DNA of 64,000 nucleotides, from the NCBI GenBank assembly GCA_037447655.1, contig JBBHKE010002642.1:99414-163413 (forward strand), written 5' to 3'. The translations under genes and the position numbers were made by a program. The notes below the pieces were generated by a model. That model saw nothing but the letters and a program-made list of their open reading frames with translations, had not been told where the DNA came from and made no database searches. Below, piece by piece: positions 54,289 to 64,000 of this stretch; within the stretch, counting starts at the first letter, position 1; the number at the start of each line of letters is the position of its first letter. The DNA is from Zygnema cylindricum (lineage: Eukaryota; Streptophyta; Zygnematophyceae; Zygnematales; Zygnemataceae).

Positions 54289-55206
54289 TAAAACTCTGAG
54301 ACCTCCATAAGTCCTCAGAGTAGACAGCTTCCAAAAAGCCTCTAGGATAATCCTGACCCCTTTGTGTTTCAGCAAAAATAACTGCCACCCTGGCAGACAA
54401 AAACTCTAACCACCTGCACCTCGTGAAGGCAAGACTCCCCTCAGTCGGTAGCAAAAAGAATCTCTGAATTTGCTCCCCTGAGCAGTAAGTTATGGAGGGT
54501 CAAAGTTGACCTTTTGTATAGTAGCTCTCTGGGAGAGGGGGTCCTATCTTCTAATTTTTCTAAGTCCTATCTCTCTCACAGACTCTATCTACTGATGTAC
54601 GGAACCAATCAGAATTGAGTTCCGTACGCAAAAGTACAGCTGCCGGTCTACTTTAGGTACGGACATTGTACGACATGGCCTAAATGTCGACACATGTCAT
54701 ATCCGGATTCGGTGCCATAATCTCCGGAGATTCCACGATCCAACGTAATTTCGCCACGCGTCATCCGATGTGGCGATGGCCACAAACCGCCGAAATCTTC
54801 CTCCGCGATCTCGGCGCTAATCTCGACCGTCCGATTAAATCCGGATTTAATCATAGCCGTAATAAATACATGCGCGGTATTTGTTTCAATTACGAAACAA
54901 ATGCGCGGTATTGATTTTTATCCGTACAGTAATTCGTACATTATATATTACTGGATCTATGTATCCCGTAATCCATTTCATTTAAATGATTTATCGCACA
55001 TACCTTTTAAATAAATAAACCCTAACTAATATAAATTTCCCGTAAACCTCAGGATAGCCAAGGTAGCCATGGCTCTGGCATCCTCTCCAATTTCTCAGTG
55101 ACTGCGACAAGTTTGAGAGTTGGAGAGAGAAGTTAGAGGTAGACTGCCTCGGCTTCTTTATTTCTTTTTAGACCTAGAAAATACTTTAAAACCATTAGTT
55201 TCTACA
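54289..55206 (-). repeat. 5' LTR of RLC-O, 918 bp
   Basis: A-type LTR lacking about 130 bp compared with its 3' partner. The deletion joint at TTATCGCACATACC (about 54990-55003) removes precisely the tRNA-like segment, and a shared CAC at both borders suggests microhomology or replication slippage. The terminal TG has become TA. Confidence 0.92.
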
Positions 55207-56345
55207 TTTAGCTATAAAGTGATGTTTTTATTTGGCTGCTATTGCAATGGCAGCCTGATTATCACAAAATACTTCATGCAATCCCTCTTTCATATACCCC
55301 AGTTCTTGCAATAAAGACTTAACCCACATTAACTCTATCACAGCAGAACAAGAGGCCATGTACTCAGCCTCTATAGTGGACTGAGCAACCACCTTTTGTT
55401 GCTTACTACTCAAAAAACAAGCACCTTCCCCCACATACAATACATACCGAGAAGTGCATCTTCTCATAGGTGCATCCCCACAACTGACATCACTCCAAGT
55501 AGTGATAGACTCTCTTGGTTGCGTCCCAATCTTTCTTTCTAGGATCATTAAGACTCCTATTGAGGACTCCAACTTCTGCAGCTATGTCCGGCCTAGTACA
55601 AGTCATAAAGTAATTTAAACTTCCTACAACGTGCCTATAAGGAATAGATTTTTGAAATTGTCTCTCTTCTGGACTCATTTGATCATGTGATATTATTACT
55701 CGTCCTTCTACACTTCGATCACTTACTTTCTTCAAGTCCATGCGAGTGGTACAACTGTTTGCCTTTTCCATCTAGATTTTCTCAAGCATATTCCCTATAG
55801 CTTCCTTTTGAGTAAGTCTGATAATCCTTTCCCCCCTATCTCTTTCCATTTGAATTCCCAAAATGTATCTTGGTTCCCTTAAATCCTTCATGTCATGCTT
55901 CTAAGATCTTTCTTTAACTTATTGTTTTTTTTTATAGAGTTACTTAACACTAGCAAATCATCCACATAAATTGCTATGAAAATAAGACCATTCTCCTCTT
56001 CAAACAATTAAATAAAATGGTCACAACGGATCCGGATATATCCTAGACCGGTGGGAAACTCATCTAATTTCTTATTCTATTTCCGAGGAGCTTGCTTCAG
56101 TCCATATAAAGACTTTATGACTCGGTAGACTTTGCTCTCCTCTGCTGTCTCCACAAACCCCACTTTTTGTCACATGAAGATCTGTTACTCTTGTTCACCA
56201 TTGAGGAAGGCGATGTTAATGTCCATCTGGTGTATTTCCATGTCTTCCACTACCGCTAGACTGAGGAGTATCCTAACTGATGGGAACCGAACCACCGGAG
56301 CAAAAGACTCATCAGAATCTATGCATTTTGTTTTGGGTGAACCCT
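55207..56345 (-). pseudogene. RLC-N pol: RNase H and reverse transcriptase
   Basis: Minus-strand, B-like: CDNQAAIAIA and LLQELGYMKEG at the RNase H end (55228-55572), DDQMSPEER, then RT with decayed YVDD (near 55960) and a DIN-like block in place of DIKT (near 56222). Stops and deletions are common. Homology fades around 56345 near the KGFTQ block, where sequence of another element begins. Confidence 0.82.
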
Positions 56346-56475
56346 GTCAAGCTCGTGTGCATCTTTGGCACATTTGCACCCCAAGGAGTTCCGAGGCCTC
56401 ATTCCACCTTGTACAAACTCTATCGTACGGAGGATTGAGGACAACTAGCCTGATGAGATCTTTGTATTTTTACCA
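56346..56475 (+). other. Left piece of the non-copia remnant
   Basis: About 130 bp with no copia homology, ending in TACCA. Because solo LTR Q duplicates TACCA, this piece was contiguous with 57669 onward before Q inserted. No coding signal. Confidence 0.5.
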
Positions 56476-57663
56476 TGTTGGAATTCAATTATTTTCTAGG
56501 TCTAGAGATTGCAAAATAAAAAGCAAATAGTAGATATTGACAGCCTGCCTCTAACTCCTCACTCAAGTCCCCACACTTGTCGCAGTCACTGAAGACTGGA
56601 TGAGGAGTTAGCCATGGCTACCTGTGCTGTCTAGAGAGAGACAGGCAGTTGTTTTATTGGGTTTTCTAAAAGGTAGTTTCATGGAGCGAGGATTTGATCT
56701 TGGTACCTACTTGCATCGAACCCGCAGTAACCGGTAACCTTATCCAAATGGTCTAGGTTATGGGATAGAGTATGTTGTGTATGATAGTTATATAAATAGT
56801 TACAATTTGACTAGTTCATTTAATGTGAACTATATACATAATGCATAGAAACAGTTGTGTAAAGTACGACGTACGGTACGGCTACGAAATAAATACCGCG
56901 CATTTTTTTTGATGTCGGAAAGAATACCGCGCAAGTATTTATGACGGCCACGATTGAAATCCAGTTTCAATCAGACGGCCGCGAAGGATGCCGAGATCGC
57001 GGAGTAGGATTTTGGCGGTTTGCGATCAACGCCACATTAAGTTACACGTGGCAAAGCTACATTGGATTGCGGCAACTCCGAGGATTACGGAAACGAATCC
57101 AGATATGACATGTGTCAACATTTTGGCCATGTCGTACTATGGCCGTACAGAAAGTACACCGCGACCTGTAGTTTTCTGTACGACACAGTATTTTAATTGG
57201 TGCCGTACTTCAGTAGATAGAGTTTTAGAGGGAGATAGGACTTAGAAATATTTGGCAGATAGGACCCTCTCTCCGAGAGAGCACCTTGTATAAATGGCTA
57301 ACTTTGGGCAGCCATAACTATTAATTTACTTGACCATTTTCAGTGATTCTTTTTGCTACGGACTCAGGGGAGTCGAGGCTACATATAGATGAACTCGTCA
57401 GAGTTCTTGCCTGCTAGGGTGGCTGAATTTAAAAGGGAAAGTCAAAGTGGGTGAATGTGTCCAAATCTCATATTCTAACTTTGCATTCTGTGGTGGAATT
57501 GACCACACACAAAGTGTTATTTCACAGAGGTGAATCTATATTTACGTTTTGATTGTCAAGGGGTCAGTCATTTGGGTTTATATCAAGTTAGGAGTCGGCA
57601 TCATCTAGATTAGTTTCTTTGGATCTGCTTACTCTGAGGGCCAATGGAGGTCTCAGAGTTTCA
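56476..57663 (+). mobile_element. Solo LTR Q (RLC family), 1188 bp
   Basis: TGTTGGAATTCAATT to GAGTTTCA on the plus strand with a perfect TACCA duplication (56471-56475 and 57664-57668). The stem arms CTAACTCCTCA (56551-56561) and TGAGGAGTTAG (56601-56611) pair over 11 bp, the longest in the window. The end region is about 140 bp longer than in other LTRs, with a B-like CATTCTGTGGT followed by extra sequence and an A-like terminus. TATAAAT lies near 57289. Confidence 0.92.
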
Positions 57664-57668
57664 TACCA

Positions 57669-58823
57669 TGGAGCACCACGCACTTTAGTGCACCTTAAAC
57701 GGAGGTCGGACTGCGGAGTTAGTGCGGTGCAAAGGTGGCGACTCCATTAAATGGCATACGTTCTGTGTAACTCTAACGGAGGGGTACATTGTGGAACGGC
57801 ACGCAGCCTTTAAGATTGTCCCGTAGATCTTGCTGTTAGCTGTCAGCGCGATGTTAGTTTGGGACCAACCGACTGGCAAAGCATTTATGACATCGGGTCA
57901 AAGTTAGACGTTTCACGTTAATTGACAACTTTGTTGCCCACTAGTGTACAATGGGAGGACTTGTGGCTGTGATTCCCCCCGGAACCAGTCGCCTAACTTT
58001 TTGCCCTAAGTGTAGTACAGTCTATTTTGTCTTATGTCCTTGCGATAACAATTGGTGGCCGCTGATTGGCTTTTGGAATTGCTTTGACTTTGGCACCTGC
58101 AGTAGGACAAACTTTGGTTGTATAAGGCACTTGGGGCCGAAGGAGACAGGTTGTTTTTTTAGTACTGTCTCTTGAGAAAACCCCTAGAGAATTAAATCAA
58201 TCTTTCTGTAGGAGAACGTTTGCATTTTGTTGTGGACTCTATTGCCATCTTTGTATTGAATTGTCTTTTGTGGAGACCGTAGCACGGGTGGGTAGTTGGC
58301 ACTATCCCCGCTTTGGGCGGTTTGGACTTTTGCTGTTTCAAACTAAGAAGAGTCTTCTCGGATCTGTACGGTGGAACCAAGAGGGGTGAGGGAGATTCTT
58401 ACTTGTCTTCGGGGCCCTAAGGAGAGTTTTCTTCTTCTGAGTTTGGTCATCGTTGCACTCCGGGGTATGTGAAATCGCTTCACCATTATCATTTATTTAT
58501 ATATTTATGTCCATTCTCTGGGGCAAGGTGATATTGTTTAATCTGAGAGAGCCGATATTTGTCATTTCTATATTTTTGCGTGGGAGTTTTTTGCACACTT
58601 TTGTGGTCATCTTTGGTTTTGTCCGAAATTCTTGCGGGGTGGATCGGACGACCCTCAATCCCTCCCTGTTCTTTGGATACTGGTCTGGAGCGTAGCACTT
58701 AGTGAGCTTTCAGCAGAAAAACATAGTACTGAAAAAGCAACTGTTCCCTTTGGTTTAAGAGGATAGCTATTTAGGGTGTTGGACTTTATCAGAGAGATCT
58801 AGCTCATCTGCTCGTGTAAGTCA
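57669..58823 (+). other. Leader-like non-coding DNA before the gag remnant
   Basis: No copia homology and no supported gene. Open frames here (for example 57951-58175 and 58453-58695) lack recognisable domains. It may be LTR and leader of the element whose gag follows, but no TG...CA boundary or primer site could be defined. Confidence 0.45.
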
Positions 58824-60331
58824 TGGGCGGAGGAGAAGCTCCGGATAGGGATCCTTCTGGTGTCAGTCCGGAAGAACAGGAGAGACAAGAAGCGGTAGCA
58901 CAAGAGAAGAGGAAGAGTCACAGGTGCTTGAGGAAGCAGTCCCTTTCACCTCAGCTTTGAACATTTAACAGTTTCTTAAGGGAATGATGCCTAAGCCGGT
59001 TGTAGTTGAGACTCCTCCGAGGCAGACAGAGAGGCAACCCTGACCTCCGCCTCCTCCGGTCTTTTCCCCTAAAAACTTTTCGACGTTGTCTGAGGCCGCC
59101 AGAGCTAGGGCTACGGAGAAGGTAGAAAGACAGACTTTTGCTCCCCGATCTCGTAGGAAGGGTTTGGCTCATAAAGAAGCGGTCCCAGGGCATCCTCCAG
59201 AGGTGGTACGTTACACCAGATCCAAGGCTCCGATAGTGGAGACATACATGGACCCGGAACTGTTGTCGGATCCTAATAGACCCGGTCGTAAGGAGATTCT
59301 AGCCCTTCACAATATCCATGAGTTGAAGGTTAAGAAGGAGCTGGTGCAGCAGGTCGCCAGAAGCGACCGAGCCCGGATTATACGCCCAGTGGGAGGAGTA
59401 GTGGAGATCTTGGGTAGCTCGTCCGATAGTGGCTCTCCCATCTCAGCTCGAGAGCAACCGGAGATGCCGTCTATTACCCGACAACAGCCCACCGTATCTC
59501 AAGAAGCTGCCACCAGTAGACCTTCTAGGGGCAGAGCAACTCCTCGGGGCCGGACCAGGGAAGTGAGTAGCAAACGGAAGTTACCCGAGCCTCGGAGAGA
59601 TTTCCGGTTCAACCATCGGGACAGCAAAGGTCGATTTGCTCCACTAGTCAAAAAAGAGCCGTTCTTTCCTTTTGCCTCAATTTCCCCAAGTTCTATGTCT
59701 CCTTCCGAACGTCCTTGCAGACTTTGAAACCACTCTGTTCCCAATGATGGTCAATTATCTAGCTGGAGGAGCTTTGGCCGACTATAAAGAACGTCAACCT
59801 TTGTTGATGGCTCCAATCATCAAAATATCGGATTCGGTTCTGGACGCCGAGGCTCTTCAGGGAGAGGCCGACCTGGTTGCTGCTGCCGCAACTCCTCTTA
59901 CCCCCACTTTCACCATGGTCATGAAACTGGAGGTCCAGGGCAGGGCCTATGTCAACCACCTGCATGCTGTACAGGCCGCTGAGGCAGCCACCCGGATGGT
60001 CGCTAACCCGAATCCCTGCAGCACCCTTTTGAACGCATGGAGACTCCTTTACACAGAAAGGAACGTAACTGCAATGAAGGAGTTTACAGACTTTCGCTGT
60101 TTGAAGAATGAAACACCTGAGACGCTATTCAATCTCCTCTCCAGCCTCTACCAAAAGACCAAATTGTCCACCATTGATACCCAGGCTATGGCCACTAAGT
60201 ATTATGTCGCTGTTCGAAATTCGTTCGGGCCAACAAGACAGGCAGCTCTCGACAATTGGAGTGATAGTCAGGCCATTCACGACCGAAATCCCACAGTTCA
60301 GGAAATCTCATTGGCCGGCATGAAGTTGTAA
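58824..60331 (+). pseudogene. Non-copia retroelement gag remnant, N-terminal and central part
   Basis: Three successive plus-strand frames: MGGGEAPDRDPSG (58824-58958); a basic, proline- and arginine-rich frame 59086-59727, which joins upstream codons beginning MMPKP after a stop at 59041; and 59672-60331. The last is helical, with FTDFRCLKNETPETLFNLL and YVAVRNSFGP, which resembles a retrotransposon gag capsid in character. It has no similarity to the RLC gag. GC content and codon use are higher than in the copia genes. Ty3/gypsy is the likeliest class by layout with the downstream knuckle and protease, but this is an inference. Confidence 0.55.
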
Positions 60332-60774
60332 GATCATTTTGTGCACAGCGAAGCGAGGGAAAATGCTGTTACCGAGAAATCGAGAGCCAACTTTGAAGGT
60401 TTCGCCGGGGAATCATCTCTCAGCCAAGAGGAACTAATCCAACTTCAAGCTTTGCGGAAGCTTAAGGGGAAACAAGAGTCTGAAGCAAATCCGAACCTGC
60501 AATGGGCGCGGAAGAAATGGTTTACCTTTACAACTGCCTGAACTGCAACCAAACCGGTCACCGGTGGAAACGATGTCCAAGGAAGCTCAGCCTACAACTC
60601 GCTATCAAGCAAAAGGAGTTTGAGAAAGAACGTGCAGAACGTACCCGAAAGCAGCAGGAACGGAAGCAAGGAGGAGGAAGAGGAGGAGGAGACCGCACGC
60701 CGGTTAACAAGGACACCTACAAACCTACCCCACGGTCTAAAACCGCTAAAATGTCTCAATCCTAGTTGAGACAA
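60332..60774 (+). pseudogene. Gag C-terminus with CCHC zinc knuckle
   Basis: After an in-frame stop at 60329 the frame continues (60341-60541) and then shifts to 60502-60765, which holds CLNCNQTGHRWKRC, a C-x2-C-x4-H-x4-C knuckle. A long Lys/Glu/Arg-rich helix-like stretch (KQKEFEKERAERTRKQQERK) and a glycine-rich tail follow. The knuckle supports a retroelement nucleocapsid. Confidence 0.65.
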
Positions 60775-61760
60775 ATTAGACTTCCAAAATTTGATGATGC
60801 TCAGATCTCAAACGAGCTAAGGGGAAAGTATTCTACTGAGGGGTCAAAATGTGAGGCATATGGGTTCATGGGCCATAAAGAATGACAGTGTTTTCGGAAA
60901 AATGGAGTCTCAAAGGAGATGATGCAATATGCCTTGTTCACAGGAGAAGGGGAAACAGCCGTTAATCCTCTTCCATTACAACTTTTGTATCCCTGGGGAC
61001 GTCGATCTACAGATGAACCAGGACCTAGCAGACTGACTCTGGAACATATCATTTAGCAACAGAGCACTCATTTGGCAGCCTTGGCAGCAGAGCTGGCTTC
61101 TCTCCGTCGGGATCACCTGCCCGCGCGCATCATCCTCTTACGCCTGCTCAAAAATTGCAGCGACAAAATCAAGAATTGTTACAAAGGCTAGCGGAGATGG
61201 AGCAGCAGACTACGGTGGTTGACGATGACGATGAACTAATGGGCTGGGATATAGAGCTGCCGAAGGCTCATCATGCCCGAACATTTCTGTCTGGGGCCAG
61301 GAACGTTGGTGTAGGGGACAGTCGCAGGCAACTCCGCTCTACAACGTCCTCCCAGAGAAAGGACAAACAGCCAATGGAACAAAAGGACCACAGCCGCAAA
61401 GCCACGGGTCCCTTATCCTTTACACCGCGAGCAGTCCTTCTAAACAATGACATTGGGCTGGGCCTGAAACCGACTCATCTGCCTCCCCCGGCTCCAAAGA
61501 AACTTCCTCCCGGTTTCGAAGATTACAAGAAATCACAGCTAAAACAAAATACTGTAACCAGTGAAACAGATCAGGAAAGGTTCGAAAGATACTTGGCCGA
61601 GAGACCACCCATAGATACGCCAGTGACACCTCCGATAACAAATTTTGACGCAGGAAGTGAGGAAGAAGGGGGGGGGGACAGGAGAAATGGGAGGACGAGG
61701 ACTCACCAATATCATCGCCCAAAGCTCACCCTCCTTCCTCCAAACCGGCAGTCATGCTAG
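60775..61760 (+). pseudogene. Linker between gag and protease, coiled-coil and disordered
   Basis: 61155-61760 encodes QNQELLQRLAEMEQQ (coiled-coil-like) and then a charged, proline-rich stretch. Upstream codons in 60775-61150 carry stops, but a possible second knuckle-like C-x2-YGFMGHKE trace is seen near 60850. No enzyme domain. It is probably part of one long gag-pol protein. Confidence 0.45.
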
Positions 61761-62545
61761 TACGGCACTTGATGCCCTACGCCCTGACGCACGTCAAGAC
61801 GCTAGCTTCCTCCCACAATCTGCCCGAAGAAACCCTCATTCAGGCACAGGGGGAAGAGATTCACACCAGAAGGGAAAGGGTCGCGTTGGCAGAACCACCC
61901 AAGACAGTCTTCATGTCGGCGGAACCAAAAACTTCTATGGCGGATAGAGATTATTAGGCCCGTCGGTGGCTCTTATTCAAAACGAAGGGAAATTTCAAAC
62001 TTAATGGATACGGCGGGTACCAGGATGTAGTGGTGGATACTGGAGCTCTCCCTTATCTCATCACCACCTCCGCATTACAACAAATGCCCGAGGAACTTCG
62101 TCCGGAAATCAGCCCCAGCGACATATGCTTGAGCACGGTCAGTAATAAGAGCCAACTAGTATATGGTATCATAAAATCCATGGAAATCAAATTTGCGGAT
62201 GACACAGGCCAGCACGTTCAAATACAGCTCCCCTTCCTAGTGGTGGAAGGTAAAAAATTCGAAATTTTGCTGGGAATGGCAACGTGGACACGATTAAACA
62301 TGGAATTGAGCGATGGAAGGAAAAAATCACAGTCTCAGACCCGGAGGATCCGGAGGGCACCAAAGTGGTGGTCCCCTTGGATTTATGGAACCGAGGAAAC
62401 TCAGCTGTTCCGGTATCTGAATGCTATCCCGTATACTCTACCTCAACACCTTCGGAGCTGTTCGACTACTCCAACGATATCGCCAATTCCATCTAGCAAT
62501 TCCCTATTTCCAAGTGGTGGGAAAGGGAGTACCAAAACTGAATAA
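61754..62545 (+). pseudogene. Retropepsin-like aspartic protease remnant
   Basis: An open frame leading into the domain at 61754-61957 ends at a stop; the frame then resumes at 62030. The active site is VVDTGALPYLITT (Asp codon 62036-62038). The C-terminal partner block is FEILLGMATWTRLN, matching the usual I-L-G motif of retroviral-type proteases. It differs from the copia DSGASMH site, so it belongs to another superfamily. Confidence 0.75.
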
Positions 62546-62837
62546 GACAGGTGGCCACACTTCGACTCGAAATGGACAGGAGCTTTGCTGCAATATTATC
62601 CGGAAGAACAAAGGTTCCCCGGTTAGAACTTCCAACAGCTCGTAACAAAGGGGAAGAATTCAATTGTGAAGTGGTGTCAGGAGGTCTCGCCCTCGGGACT
62701 CGGGATTCTATCACTATTTTGCGGCGATGTCGCTCCATCCGGAGGTCATCCTAAAAGTTGGATACCAAGTAGAAGCGTACTCGCAGTCAAGATAGATCTA
62801 GACGCCCGTGCAGTCAGTGAGTACCGACTGAAACAGT
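62284..62837 (+). pseudogene. Post-protease frames of the non-copia remnant
   Basis: 62284-62496 and 62551-62754 are short frames after a frameshift. No RT motif is seen before the element is cut by the LTR of RLC-R at 62838. The expected pol continuation would lie right of RLC-R, outside the window. Confidence 0.45.
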
Positions 62838-63875
62838 TGAAACTCTGATACCTCCATAAGTCCTCAGAGTGGACAGCTTCCAAGAAGCCTCTAGGATAAC
62901 CCTGACCCCTTTGTGTTTCAGCAAAGATAACTGCCACCCTGGCACATAAAAACTCTGACCAACTTCACCTTTGTGAAGGCAAGACTCCCTTGAGTCGATA
63001 GCAAAAATAATCTCTGAATTTGCTCCCCTGAGCAGTTAGTTCTGGAGGGTCAAAGTTGACCTTTTGTACAAAAGCTCTCTGGGAGAGAGGGTCATATCTT
63101 CTAATTTTTCTAAGTCCTATCTCTCTCACAGACTCTATCTACTGATGTACGGAGCAAATCAGATTACAGTTCCGTACTCAAAAGTACAACTGTCGGTGTA
63201 CTTTATGTACGGACATTGTATGACATGGCCTAAATGTCGCCACATGTCATATCCGGAATCGGTGCCGTAATCTTCAAAGATACCATGATCCAATGTAATT
63301 TCGCCACGTGTCATCGGACATGGCAATGACCACAAACCGCGATCTTCCGCGATCTCAGCGCTAATTCCAGCCGTCCGATTAAATTAACATTTACTCATAG
63401 CCGTAATAAATACATGCGCGGTATTCGTTTCGTTAAAGAAATAAATTTGAGGTATTGATTTCTTATCCGTACTTTTACATTACTGGATCTATGTATCCCG
63501 TAAACAATTACAGTAAAATGAATTATCCTACGTGGAAATGTTTAATTAAATATCAAACCATATAGTACGTAACACTAGGTGTAGACTTAACGGCTAAGGC
63601 TACCGGCTAACAACTGTCTACCGGCCAACAGGTACCAGGATCAAATCCTATGGCAAGCACATACCTTTTGGTAAATAAAACCCCTAACTAATATATATTT
63701 CTCGTAAACCTCTAGATAGCCTAGGTAGCCATGGCTCTAGCTCCCTCTCTAATTTCTCAGTGACTGCGACAAGTTTGAGAGTTGGAGAAAGAAATTAGAG
63801 GTAGACTACCTCAGCTTCTTTCTATATTTCTATTTAGACCTAGAAAATAATTTAAATGGATCATTAACTTCTACA
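62838..63875 (-). repeat. 3' LTR of RLC-R
   Basis: 1038 bp, TGAAACTCTGATACC to TTCTACA on the plus strand, close to the M 3' LTR. It interrupts the non-copia remnant; left flank ACAGT. The palindrome lies near 63727. Confidence 0.88.
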
Positions 63876-64000
63876 CAACCCTTATTTTCTAGTCAATCTT
63901 TAATTTCAGACCACACTTCTCCCTACAGAAATATAGCTTAAGGGAAGGCACAGGTTTGGTCATCATATCTGCTACCATCTCACTATCTGGTCGGAACTCT
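63876..64000 (-). pseudogene. RLC-R pol 3' end, cut by window edge
   Basis: A slightly changed polypurine tract (CAACCCTTATTTT on the plus strand) and the RNase H C-terminus up to the region of REKCG and KPVP. The rest of the element is outside the window, so its state cannot be judged. Confidence 0.8.

Larger units (their letters stand above)
48890..55206 (-). mobile_element. RLC-O, full-length copia element with deleted 5' LTR segment
   Basis: 6317 bp on the minus strand, A subfamily: 3' LTR 48890-49937 (1048 bp), coding 49938-54288, 5' LTR 54289-55206 (918 bp). The perfect target duplication TTTAG is at 48885-48889 and 55207-55211. The primer-binding site at 54275-54288 is intact. It splits the RNase H of RLC-N. 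Confidence 0.95.

Noticed and set aside
57951-58695. Host genes in the leader of the non-copia remnant
   Set aside because: Short cysteine-rich or hydrophobic frames without domains or splice-supported extension.
56346-62837. Integrated pararetrovirus
   Set aside because: No movement protein, RT or other viral hallmark is visible. Knuckle plus protease alone fit an LTR retrotransposon equally well.

Overview
The window is repeat-dense eukaryotic DNA, and almost all of it is LTR retrotransposon. I found no host gene. The dominant family, labelled RLC here, is Ty1/copia by domain order: gag with a CCHC knuckle, DSGA protease, GAG-pre-integrase, DD35E integrase, YVDD reverse transcriptase, RNase H. 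A plant or other green-lineage host is the best guess. The primer-binding site matches the anticodon arm of plant-type initiator tRNA-Met as I remember it, several stop codons are CAG to TAG changes as expected from CHG-methylation decay, and the LTRs carry ACGTG and CCGTAC motifs. None of this fixes a species.

Layout. 1-539 is an LTR fragment. 540-3421 is non-LTR DNA with an imperfect tandem repeat, a probable 549-bp MITE and a small minisatellite. 3422-9870 is element RLC-A, complete with target-site duplication (TSD) CACTT and one frameshift. 10532-15682 is RLC-D, which has lost its integrase core. 15683-28261 is RLC-E in pieces: it is split by solo LTR F (TSD TATTA), by an LTR of a second family, and by the near-intact plus-strand RLC-B (21142-27581, TSD TGTTG). 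28262-40922 is a nest of G, H, I, J, K and L, in which only J (30785-37233, TSD TGACC) is complete. 40923-48030 is RLC-M, which looks like a crossover product of two subfamilies and contains a second-family solo LTR (TSD CATAC). 48031-56345 is RLC-N split by RLC-O (48890-55206, TSD TTTAG). A solo LTR Q (56476-57663, TSD TACCA) and a decayed non-copia gag-protease remnant (about 56346-62837) follow, and RLC-R runs off the right edge.

How the family works. Each intact LTR is about 1.04-1.05 kb with TG...CA ends. A polypurine tract directly follows the gag-pol stop. The primer-binding site is complementary to an internal part of initiator tRNA-Met, as in Drosophila copia. It contains an in-frame AUG, and the reading frame is already open inside the LTR. 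Gag, protease, integrase and RT/RNase H are encoded as one frame, broken by a single extra base in A and in B. The LTRs share conserved non-coding modules: a stem-loop with a constant loop and changing but still pairing stems, a 10-bp palindrome, a tRNA-like segment, a GTAC cluster, and a small hairpin in the presumed leader.

The most notable observations are that covarying stem-loop, the AUG-in-primer-site arrangement, the tRNA-like module and its clean loss in one LTR, the mapped crossover in RLC-M, the MITE, and the unassigned gag-protease remnant. All comparisons were made by eye.
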